The position numbers were made by a program, and so were the translations under genes. 64,000 nucleotides of DNA from Dactylorhiza incarnata (taxonomy: Eukaryota > Streptophyta > Magnoliopsida > Asparagales > Orchidaceae), in the NCBI GenBank assembly GCA_033032865.1, contig JAWHQI010000040.1:8167001-8231000 (forward strand), written 5' to 3'. Shown in pieces: positions 24,901-31,417 of the stretch (within the stretch, counting starts at the first letter, position 1; each line of letters opens with the position of its first letter). A model generated the notes under the pieces. That model ran no database searches. It was not told the DNA's origin and saw nothing but the letters and a program-made list of their open reading frames with translations.

Positions 24901-26777
24901 TAACGTGCACGGCAAAAACAAACATAAACGAGCTCTAAAACATGCGCGACTCACAAAATAAAAATGCATAAAAAATACAATGGGACTCAGGTTGCATTCC
25001 AAACACACAAGGAGAGAGAAGAGATTTGTGGAAGACACATTTGATGGACAAATGAGAGATAGGGGAGACATTGCGGTGTACTGGACGGGAGTAAGTTAAT
25101 GAGGTAAGCGGCAGTGAGGACAGCTTCACCCCAATAAGATTTGGGAAGATTTTTAATAAGAAGACATCTTGTAACTTCTAGGAGGCGTTAGTTCTTGCGT
25201 TCAACCAACAACATCATTTTGGGTGGAGGTATGTACGAATGTGGCTTAATGGAGCATACCATGAACAGCAAGAAATGTCCTAAACACACCACAATCTTCG
25301 TACCCCCCCCCCCTCATTGCTACTTTGAAGGACACAAATTGTACTGTGAAACTGAGTGACCACCATTCTGTGAAAGAGTTTAAAGAAATCGATAGCATCA
25401 CTCTTCCGAATAAGTAAATTAAAGTAGAGTGAAAAAATAATCAATAAATGTCACATACCAATGGTGACCAGATAAAGAAATTACATGAGAAGGTCTTAAA
25501 CATCTATATGAATAAGATCAAAAGGAAGTATACTAGGAGATGAAATATAAATCAAATTATGTCGTACATGTTTTGAGAATTCACAAGAATCAAAAACAAA
25601 ATTGTTCATACAACTGAAAAACATATGAAACATCTTGCGAACTTGGAGAGGAGTAACCGAGACGTTGTTTTCATCATTGCACATCCGCAGAAGAGGAAGT
25701 AGGAGTACTAGAGAGAGCTTGGTCAGCTTGTTAGACCAACATGTACAAGCCCCCTGCAGTTCCTACCACTGCCAGATGGGTTTGATGGTTTCTAAGGGTC
25801 AAGAGATATGGAGGAGAACCTTCAAAGGTTCCTTAATGGCGTGTGTTGGGTCTTCTCTCCTGCGTGAACTTCGATCTCCAAGGTTGGAGTGGAAGACTGC
25901 CGGAGGAAATGAGATTGAAGCTTAGCAATTCTAACCCTATATATCACCAATCTATTTATAGATCAAAACAATGTGCAGCTGTATCGCTATGTTGATACAT
26001 TATATCGTCGTGGCAATACACTTGCTTTCCACTAGCTGATCTGAAACCAATCGTCGTGGTTTATCAAAGATTTCTTCATATCATCGTGCCAAAAAAGCAC
26101 TATATCGGAGTTCTGATAGGCTCGGGTTTGGCTATGCAAGAGAAATGCAGGGATATTGTCCAGCTGAAAGAACTCGTACAGGAATTTCTCAAAAATAGGG
26201 TAAAACAGCATTATCAAGACTACCAAAGCCAGATGAAAATTACAAAACCAGAACCAAACGAGCACATAAACAGAACCAACCATGAGGAACGAAAGGTACA
26301 AAAAGTAAGTCCCAAGATAACGCAAACAAAAAATTACCACAATAGCATGCAGCAACGATGGCCAGATTTGCGGCATAAGCTGCAGAAACGTTAGCGAAGC
26401 CAAGAGTCCTCCTGTTCTTGGAGACAAGTCCCGCTGCTCCACCGAGTGCTCCTGAAGCAAAAAAAATCACCATAGTAATTGTTGTATCAGCTGAAAGAAA
26501 ACCGAAGATAACCATTACGAATCCATACCACAGATTCTTCGTCCATATAAGTTATCATAATTCTGAGAAGGCTCAGATATGTGCAAGCGAACGGGATAGA
26601 ATGTGTGTGTATGTGTGTGAGAGAGAAAGCGAGAGAAGGGAGTTGAAATTGAACATTAAGGCTAGTGTGGGATGAAGCAAGGGAGAGAGTAGGACCTGCG
26701 AGTAAAGTTGGGATAATGATGCGTTCTTTCCAACCTTTCGCGGAGCGGCTTCTAAACTCACTGTCGGAAGAAACCAT
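6717..26777 (-). CDS. Tim17/Tim22/Tim23-family membrane protein, four exons (join 26777-26696, 26451-26338, 7505-7401, 6991-6717)
   Basis: This is the only host gene I can support. The four exons total 576 nt (82+114+105+275): 191 codons plus TGA, with every junction GT-AG and all phases consistent. The product is a small multi-span protein of the Tim17/Tim22/Tim23 translocase family. Visible are a first hydrophobic segment ([14 protein letters not shown], about 24-37), a second ([16 protein letters not shown], about 50-65), the [15 protein letters not shown] motif (about 83-97) and a fourth segment after RYS. These GxxxG-rich segments are typical of the family, whose members act in mitochondrial or plastid inner or outer membranes; which membrane cannot be told. 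The C-terminal 65 residues are charged, with [14 protein letters not shown]. The start is the first ATG in frame before the conserved part. Intron 2 is 18,832 bp and filled with nested elements, yet the frame is intact. Confidence 0.8.
6992..7400 (-). other. Intron 3 of the Tim17-family gene
   Basis: 409 bp, GT...AG. The part at about 7150-7395 is clearly more GC-rich than the rest and than the surrounding intron DNA, which hints at an old insertion. No inverted ends or target duplication were found. Confidence 0.65.
7401..7505 (-). CDS. Tim17-family gene, exon 3
   Basis: 105 bp. The acceptor CCATTTAG|GAGCACG follows a pyrimidine-rich stretch. The exon codes for [16 protein letters not shown], then the [13 protein letters not shown] motif, and ends at the donor CAAG|GTATGC. 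Phase 1 is kept on both sides. Confidence 0.8.
7506..8927 (-). other. Host part of intron 2, no gene seen
   Basis: AT-rich intron DNA without a recognisable element. Short open frames on both strands have no family features. Confidence 0.5.
8928..9101 (+). mobile_element. Au-type SINE
   Basis: A tRNA-derived retroposon of about 174 bp. The head GGAGCCTTGGCGCACCGGTT holds the A box of the RNA polymerase III promoter and CGTTCGAATCC the B box. The body (TTTTGCAAAAATGCAGGGTA, later CTTCTCCGGACCC) and the tail GGGCTGCCCTTTTT are typical of plant Au SINEs. Target duplications of 18 bp flank it (8910-8927 and 9102-9119, one mismatch). It is non-autonomous and moves with LINE enzymes. It lies antisense inside intron 2 of the Tim17-family gene. 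Confidence 0.9.
9279..9868 (-). pseudogene. RTE-type LINE, 3' end of reverse transcriptase ORF, broken
   Basis: On the minus strand the C-terminal part of a plant RTE-type LINE protein is readable: IQKDGGVD-like start, [28 protein letters not shown], then after a frame change [10 protein letters not shown], and finally a segment with [10 protein letters not shown] and MAKDRAQW. The 3' UTR carries GTGGGGTCGGCTATATGGAT on the opposite strand, a hallmark of this family. At least one frameshift near 9555 and an in-frame TAA break it. It is 5'-truncated, as is usual for LINEs. Confidence 0.8.
9921..10481. mobile_element. Non-autonomous hAT-type element, 561 bp
   Basis: Terminal inverted repeats CTACGAAGCACCGATACG and, on the other strand, CTAGGAAGCACCGGTACG match at 16 of 18 positions. 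An 8-bp target duplication AATTTAAA flanks it (9913-9920 and 10482-10489), as expected for hAT. CCGTAC/GTACGG motifs crowd both ends. It has no coding capacity. The centre (10020-10325) is an array of the palindrome TTTCTGTACAGAAA. Confidence 0.85.
10020..10325. repeat. TTTCTGTACAGAAATCAAA palindrome array
   Basis: The 14-bp perfect palindrome TTTCTGTACAGAAA and shortened forms recur about ten times, joined by TCAAA or TTTGA. It forms the core of the 561-bp hAT-type element. Confidence 0.8.
10490..11571 (-). mobile_element. 3' LTR-like region of a degraded minus-strand LTR element
   Basis: On the minus strand TGATGTAGCCCGAATCGC at about 11571 follows a purine-rich stretch (GGTTGAAAGAGCTCG region), so it looks like a 3' LTR start. 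The part at 11345-11560 is similar to 24780-24995, which is the other LTR of the same element. The far end of this LTR was not recognised; the hAT-type element at 9921-10481 lies beside it. The rest is AT-rich non-coding DNA. Confidence 0.4.
12103..12954 (-). pseudogene. Gag-like ORF of the minus-strand LTR element, one in-frame stop
   Basis: A single frame of about 284 codons runs from ATG 12954 to 12103 and is broken once by TAG at 12553-12555. The start is charged and helix-prone ([19 protein letters not shown]). The middle is proline-rich ([20 protein letters not shown]). There is no CCHC knuckle, protease or RT. It lies just downstream of a primer binding site, the place of gag, so I infer a gag-derived protein of a non-autonomous element. 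Its family is not recognised. Confidence 0.4.
13064..13082 (-). other. Primer binding site of the minus-strand LTR element
   Basis: On the minus strand GTTTGGTATCAAAGCGAGG directly follows the LTR end ATGCATCA. TGGTATCAAAGC differs by one base from the TGGTATCAGAGC sites complementary to plant initiator tRNA-Met. Confidence 0.65.
13083..13676 (-). mobile_element. 5' LTR of the minus-strand element, first part (split by Gy1)
   Basis: The LTR ends at 13083 (ATGCATCA on the minus strand) next to the primer site. It is cut by insertion of Gy1 after CGTCG (13672-13676) and resumes at 24556. Confidence 0.5.
13826..14914. mobile_element. Non-autonomous hAT element in the Gy1 LTR
   Basis: The inverted ends TAGGCCTGAAA and TTTTCAGGCCTA are flanked by the 8-bp duplication GATATAGC (13818-13825, 14915-14922), as in hAT elements. 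GGTGCGGTTT and its complement AACCGCACC are repeated many times at both ends, like hAT subterminal transposase sites. The AT-rich centre codes for nothing recognisable. It is absent from the Gy1 3' LTR, so it came after Gy1. Confidence 0.9.
14915..15350 (+). repeat. Minisatellite in the Gy1 5' LTR
   Basis: About 20 units of 19-23 bp with the core GAATTAGTCTAATGCATATA and a shorter form with TGTATAGCC. Each contains the palindrome ATTAGTCTAAT. Three further units lie left of the hAT element (13760-13825). Confidence 0.9.
15702..15725 (+). CDS. Candidate LTR-encoded first exon of Gy1 gag
   Basis: ATG followed by seven codons (MSPKKAPR), then AGG|GTAACG, a good splice donor. The same 24-nt block with its donor is found in the other LTRs of this family (23137, 38555, 45521, 52494-52517 minus, 60838-60861 minus). 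Joining to the acceptor at 17390 gives the Gag frame. Splicing is inferred. Confidence 0.6.
17166..17181 (+). other. Gy1 primer binding site
   Basis: ATTTGGTATCGGACTT directly follows the LTR. The first bases match TGGTATCAGAGC, the site for initiator tRNA-Met; the rest has drifted. Confidence 0.7.
17205..17236 (+). other. Polypurine-tract-like motif in the Gy1 leader
   Basis: TTCGGGACGAATTCC followed by TTTTAAGGGGTGG closely resembles the real 3' polypurine tract at 22091-22121. It lies about 40 bp after the primer site. The same holds in Gy2 (about 37709) and Gy3 (about 40027). Confidence 0.6.
17391..18597 (+). pseudogene. Gy1 gag (capsid and CCHC nucleocapsid), one nonsense
   Basis: Gag packages the element RNA. 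The frame starts after the acceptor ATTATAG (17390). It shows a Pro/Glu-rich N-terminus with repeated VEPRVE, then the retrotransposon gag core ([47 protein letters not shown]) and the CCHC knuckle [14 protein letters not shown] at about 18388-18429. A TGG to TAG change at 17778-17780 breaks it. The frame runs to CACAG at 18597, where the putative gag/pol intron begins. Confidence 0.85.
18598..18678 (+). other. Putative 81-bp intron between Gy1 gag and pol
   Basis: It starts GTACGAATTAG and ends TGTACAATTAG, is AT-rich, and lies exactly where Gy3 reads ACA-GGC without interruption. Retained, it stops translation at TAG four codons in. Removed, the frame continues into protease. Gy4 has a 75-bp GT...AG segment at the same codon. 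Confidence 0.7.
18679..22000 (+). pseudogene. Gy1 pol (protease, RT, RNase H, integrase, chromodomain), several breaks
   Basis: Pol cleaves the polyprotein, copies RNA to DNA and inserts it. Visible are the protease site as DTGAS-like (frame disturbed by two 1-base losses at 18690-18715), RT with FVKKKDG, YRELNKL and FIDDILVYS (to 19736), RNase H with [11 protein letters not shown] and [13 protein letters not shown], integrase with its zinc motif ([17 protein letters not shown]) and VSDRDGRF, and a C-terminal chromodomain ([22 protein letters not shown]). Compared with Gy3 I see frameshifts near 19320 and 20268, TAG at 19737 and TGA at 20867. The copy is not functional. Confidence 0.88.
22104..22121 (+). 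other. Gy1 polypurine tract
   Basis: CTTTAAGGGAGGTGGAGT lies immediately before the 3' LTR start. It primes plus-strand DNA in this family. Confidence 0.8.
22122..24555 (+). mobile_element. Gy1 3' LTR
   Basis: 2,434 bp, TGTAACACCCC...GGGTGTTACA. The minisatellite (22205-22790) has more units than the 5' LTR. The 24-nt ATG exon and donor recur at 23137-23160. A small deletion near 23218 relative to the 5' LTR shows independent decay. Confidence 0.92.
22205..22790 (+). repeat. Minisatellite in the Gy1 3' LTR
   Basis: About 25 units of the same 19-23 bp repeat (core GAATTAGTCTAATGCATATA), ending with variants that carry GAATTCGTCTAATGG. There are no unique spacers, so it is a tandem repeat only. 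Confidence 0.9.
24556..24996 (-). mobile_element. 5' LTR of the minus-strand element, second part
   Basis: It begins with the Gy1 target duplication CGTCG (24556-24560). The part at 24780-24995 resembles 11345-11571 (GACGGACC-like, TCATTGG-CGGTCAC-like phrases), which identifies it as the same LTR. The start is taken near TGCAACCTGAGTCCC on the minus strand. Confidence 0.45.
24997..25690 (-). pseudogene. Copia integrase remnant
   Basis: On the minus strand fragments of copia pol can be read in different frames: the linker before integrase with CEFSKHVR and PFDLIHIDV(W), then a [15 protein letters not shown] catalytic core start, and further on [18 protein letters not shown], a hallmark of copia integrase. 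Stops and frame changes are frequent. It is a dead fragment without LTRs inside intron 2. Confidence 0.7.
25691..26337 (-). other. Rest of intron 2, no gene seen
   Basis: This lies between the copia remnant and exon 2. I see no bounded element and no domain. The last 20 bases before exon 2 hold the donor region GTAATTTTTTG of the Tim17-family gene. Confidence 0.5.
26338..26451 (-). CDS. Tim17-family gene, exon 2
   Basis: 114 bp in phase 1. It codes for the first loop and second membrane segment and ends ...ACYC plus G before the donor G|GTAATTTT. The last codon is completed by exon 3, 18.8 kb away, giving the family motif CGARE. Confidence 0.8.
26452..26695 (-). other. Intron 1 of the Tim17-family gene
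   Basis: 244 bp, GT...AG. The acceptor follows the T-rich tract TTTTTTTTGCTTCAG. A CA/TC-rich stretch lies inside, and no other feature is visible. Confidence 0.7.
26696..26777 (-). CDS. Tim17-family gene, exon 1 (coding part)
   Basis: ATG at 26777. It codes for 27 residues ending [10 protein letters not shown] plus one base. The donor GCAG|GTCCTA is weaker than consensus, but joining to exon 2 continues the family motif PTLLAGALGG without a gap. A GTGAGT inside the exon is a better match to the donor consensus, but using it would remove that motif. Confidence 0.75.
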
Positions 26778-27019
26778 TCCAGGGCGGATACTATCTTCGG
26801 CCCGTCTCCTTCCCTCGAAAGTGTAAACAGCCGGGGGGACGGGAAAACTATTTGGTGCTCTTGCGCCCTAACGTGATCCTTTGGTAATTGGTTGTTGCAT
26901 ACTTGCATTTCTCGTTTCTTTCTTTCCGAAATTACATATCACAAATATTTTGAAATATGGTGTACTTCAATTATTTAGGATCAGTTGGGGTCATTGGAAT
27001 TGGACCGAAGGAAATGTCT
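26778..27019 (-). promoter_or_regulatory. 5' UTR and upstream region of the Tim17-family gene
   Basis: The roughly 100 bp before the ATG are GC-richer and free of introns, as expected for a leader. No clear TATA box is seen. The copia remnant begins within about 250 bp, so the upstream control region must be short or include retroelement DNA. Confidence 0.35.
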
Positions 27020-28115
27020 TAGATTTAAATAAATTTTGGTTTGAGAGTTTGGTACAAAACACTGTCTATCTTCCTTAATAAGAATAAATTTTCAAGGGGG
27101 GATAGACAAAACATTGTTTCTAAGGGAAGTGAAGGGTAAGAGTCTCTTAATCCAAATATGTGTTGATACATCATAATGGGTCTACAGATGATAACCATTG
27201 CAAGAAGTTTGCTAAACTGATGCAAGGGAAATTTGAAATGAGCAGTATGAGAGAACTTTAGTATTTCTTAGGCCTCTAGGTGAAATAATCTGAAGATGGA
27301 TATTCATCTTTCAGACTAAGTTCACCAAGGAGTTAGTTAAGAAATTTGAAATGGGAAGTGCCTCCACCATGAAAATTGAAAACTCCTATGATGTCAAATA
27401 TATCCCTTGACAGGGATGAGAAAGGGAAACATTTGATGAGACTTTGTACATGTGCATAATTGGCTCCTTCCTCTACTTAACAGCCAAAGACCCGATACCA
27501 TGTATGTTACATGTGTATGTGCTAGGTACCAAGCTTTCCCCAAGGAATCTCATTACTCAACTGCAAATAGGATTCTGAGATTACTTAAGGGCACACCATA
27601 TCTTAGCCTATGTTACCCTAGGAATAATAATTTTGAACTAACAGGTTATTCAGATGCAGATTTTGCATGTTGTAAAGAGGACTGGAAAAGTACTACATGG
27701 ACATGTCAATTTCATGGAAGAAGACTGATTTCCAGGAGTAGCAAGAAGCAAACCAGTGTTATTATTTCAACACCAGAGTCAGAATACATATCAGCTGGGA
27801 GTTGTTGCGCACAACTGTCATGGACCCAACATCAACTGCAGGACTATAATCTACAGCTAAGTAAAACTCCAATATTCTGTTATTCATCAAGTGCAATTTC
27901 AATTACTAAGAATCATGTGTCACGCAAGAGGACTAAGCACATTGAAATTAGGTATCACTTCATCAGATAACATGTTGATAAGGAAGACATCTGCCTTGAG
28001 TTTGTCCCCACTGACAAACAAGTGGCAGATATCTCCACTAAACCTCTGGATGAAGCAAATTTTAATTTCTTCAAAATAGAACTGGGCATGCTCAACTTAG
28101 AATTATCCCTGTAGA
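27020..28115 (+). pseudogene. SIRE-like copia reverse transcriptase / RNase H remnant
   Basis: The end of a copia pol can be followed through several frames: a WYKTLSIFL-like and IDKTLFL-like stretch (27030-27110), AKLMQGKFEMS and YFLGL (27210-27275), IGSFLYLTA (27457), then 27490-27966 with CARYQAFPKESHY, TGYSDADFACCKED, SRSSKKQTSV, STPESEYISAGSCCAQL, TKHIEIRYHFIR, and finally TKPLDEANFNFF (28040-28070) and GMLN. These are SIRE/Maximus-type RNase H motifs. Frameshifts, stops and loss of the RT start make it non-functional. Confidence 0.8.
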
Positions 28116-29195
28116 GCTGCCATTAAATGTTTATTATTGTTACAATGTTTTTTTGGTATGTGCTAGGACACTAACAAAAGCATGCAGTTTGCAACTGGGA
28201 AAGATGCACTACAAAAAAACTGAGTTTTAGCTACACTTTTATTAGACACGGAGCAAATATCGTGGCTAATATTAGTGTATTAGCCACGATTGTAAAATTC
28301 GTGGCTAATAGTTAAAGTTTTAACTAAGGATGAAAAAACCATGGCTAATACTTTAGTATTAGTCACGGTTTGGCAGCCATCCCATTCATTTCCACCTCAC
28401 GCGCGACCAAAAATCTAACCTAGCTCTTACGAAAATGAGAACTGCCCTTTACAAAATCTCGCTCTCACGATGCCTCTCCTCCTCTTGCTCTCCCGACACC
28501 CCCTTCCTGTTGAAAAGAACATCGGGAGAACCTCATCCTCATTGGTGTCGACGCTACAACACCGGATCCCCCTCACCCTCGATGCCGACACTCCTCCTCA
28601 CCCTCTATGTCAGTGCGCCCCCTCACCCACGCCGCAGATCCCCTAACTGCTCTCTCATGTTCGAGTTCATTAGTGAAACCAGTTTTTTTTTTCTAAATTT
28701 TGGAATGTTATGCTACTTATTAGGTTTGATAGGAGCCTTCATGTCTCTTTAAAAGTTTTATGCATTGAACATCCCTATGAAATTTTCTCTGTAGTGTTTT
28801 TTTTTTCATTTGGTTCAATTGCATGGATGAGATTGAAGATACCAACTCTATATTGTTGGTTGATGGGAAGATATCTGTCAAATTTCATAAGAAACAATAG
28901 TGTAATTGTGTAATATGAATAACTAGAATTTGCAGTGCCCTGTTAATATGAATAACAATAGTGTTCTGATGAGTATATTGGTGAAATTTGTGTTTTAACC
29001 TTGACATCTGATGAGCTCTATGCACGGGTTATTGCTTTTTAGTTTTTATGCGGCAAGCAACTAGGTCCACTAAAGCTTGTTAGGTTTTTTGACCATGATT
29101 TAAAGTAAAATGGTTTCGGAAACCATTCAACAATTTTCTCCTAATTACTTGTGTTGTTTTTTGTTTTTTGTTTTTTGTCTTAACGAAACTTTAAG

Positions 29196-29245
29196 GTTTG
29201 ATGAACTTGAAGAGGAACTCGTTGATCCATGGAAGTTTGTACGAG
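29196..29245 (+). other. Exon-like 50-bp segment inside the CACTA element
   Basis: A T-rich tract ending TTTAAG is followed by a 50-bp open segment reading FDELEEELVDPWKFVR and by the donor ACGAG|GTAATT. It may be a captured host exon, a known habit of CACTA elements. The source gene is not recognised. Confidence 0.25.
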
Positions 29246-29469
29246 GTAATTTATCTTCGTCTGAAAACATATGCATAGTTATTTGTTGGTACATATGTAG
29301 AGTTTATAGTATATGTTTTAACTCCATTCAACAATAAATAACAAGAATTTATTTTGAACTTTGTCTTCACTGCATATTTCACTTATTTTGCAATCTGCTT
29401 CTTTTGTCAGTAACTATACTTTGTATGCAACAAAACACAACCCCGATAAGCTATTGTAAATTTGATGAA

Positions 29470-30609
29470 GGCTCTGTTTGGCTCAGCTGCAGCGATTGGA
29501 GAAGCAGTGGTGGGAAGCAGTGGTGGAATAATCAGCTGTTTTGCAGAGTGGTGACAGAATCTGTGAAACTGTTTGGAAGAACAGCGTTTGCAGTGCTGTT
29601 TCAAACGGAGAAGCTGTTTAAGCTGTTTGTCAAAAACACATGTGCAGTGCGCAGTTCATTGTTTTAAATTTAGTGACAAAATAATAACATAAAAAATAAC
29701 ATATAGTAATCATAAATGTTTTTTCAACAAAAACAACTCATAAGTGTGCTCCATCTTGAACATGAAATATATCTCTCGAGCCTCAAACAAATTTGGTCGC
29801 AGCTCGTATGCCTCTCGATGAACAAATTTGCAAGAAAAATAAGAAATGTTTGGAAGAACTGCTTTCTTCTCTGCAAATCTTGAGCAGAGTTTGGACTCCT
29901 CCCTGTGAAGAAAAACAAAATTGCTCCTTCCACCATAAACTCATTTCTTCTCTAATATATAAAAAATTTTAGAAAAACAAAAATGTTTGGAAGAACTGCT
30001 TTCTTCTCTGCAAATCTTGAGCAGAGTTTGGTCTCCTCCCTCTGAAGAAACCAGCCATGAATTTTTGCAGTTCTCAGTTACCTGCTTCAAAGATTGAGCG
30101 GCTCTTTCCTTCACCATATGACAAGAATGCTCGAACTGGAGGTGCATAGAGCACCAGAAGCACACATTTCATCAAGTTGTTTGACATGGAGGTCGAGCTT
30201 TCTGGCAACGACGTCGAGAACCCTAAATTCATGAGAAGATCCCCTCCGCCGTAGGATTCATCCATGAAACAGCTAGCGAGAAGCTCTGTTTCCTTTGCTG
30301 TAATAGAGATGACTTCTATCAGCTTAGTGAGAGACGAGTTGTGTACTCAAGCTCTCTTTCAGATCTGAATCCGCCGATGGTGGAGATGGTTGCGGGACGA
30401 TTGTTGAAAAGCATCAGCGGGAGGACAAGCTTCCGCGGGGAGAAATGTGCGATTTGCGAGTCGTGAAAAAAATTCACGACTCGTAAACTCGAGAAATCAC
30501 GATTCGCCTGCGGTGTATTTTTACACTGTCCACACCCTTTTTCCTGTTTGGCGGGGCGGTGGAAACAATCGCGGCACGCGACTCCAAAAACGTGGAGCCA
30601 AACAGAGCC
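29470..30609. mobile_element. 1,140-bp TIR element, non-autonomous
   Basis: Perfect 15-bp inverted ends GGCTCTGTTTGGCTC...GAGCCAAACAGAGCC are flanked by a 3-bp GAA on each side (29467-29469, 30610-30612). GGCTCTGTTTGG-type ends with a 3-bp duplication suggest a PIF/Harbinger-like element, though the usual duplication there is TTA/TAA. About 69 bp are duplicated inside (29845-29913 and 29981-30048). No transposase was found. Confidence 0.8.
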
Positions 30610-31417
30610 GAAATACGTAAATCACAATAAAACAAATGCTAAGATATAATATTAGTTGGATTTCAAACAACTTTTTAATAATACCATAGATTTTATTAAT
30701 TCTGACCATCTATGAATTGTGAAACTAACAGAAACCATGCCACAACAGGTGATTTTGATAGTTGATATGTGGTGTGTCAACTAGCTGTCATGATAGTTGC
30801 TTTTTATCATCATTATTTAGTGGTGATATTGGTGATAATTGCTACATGGTGTCAACTAGTTGTCATGATACTTGTTACGTGGTGTGTCAACTAGATGGGC
30901 AAGTTGCTCCACAAGTGCTTTCCTCATGGTCGAAGCTACATTTTATTAGGTAAATTGAGTTTTGCATCCCATCGAGTCAAAAGTATGATATTTTAGTTGT
31001 TGAGAAGGAAAACAAACCTTTTAAAATATTACCTAACACAACCTAAATTTGATAGACTGTTCACCACAAGTTCCAAAAGTTACAAAATTCCCTTATACGT
31101 TTCTATGATTCATTATATCTTTTTAGTTTTTTTTTTTAATTTAGGTCTTCTGCATTTGCACTTTTGATTTTCATTATATCTTCTTAATGCTATATAAGTG
31201 ATTCTTGAGCTTTGTAATTAGTTGTGATTAGACATTTTCTCGATCCACTTAGTGAAGTAGTTGTTCACTGCAGTATCTGACAAATAGTCTTCATTTCATT
31301 GCCAGTACATTGGTGATTTCACATATGGAAGGCTAGCTGATTTTGGAGCTGCATTGTCCATGGACAACAAGTTACTTTGCCACTAAGTGCTTGAAGAGCT
31401 AGATGTAAGAAGCTTAT

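Noticed and set aside
26056..26394. Plus-strand frame over exon 2 of the Tim17-family gene
   Set aside because: It is the shadow of the minus-strand exon and adjoining intron.
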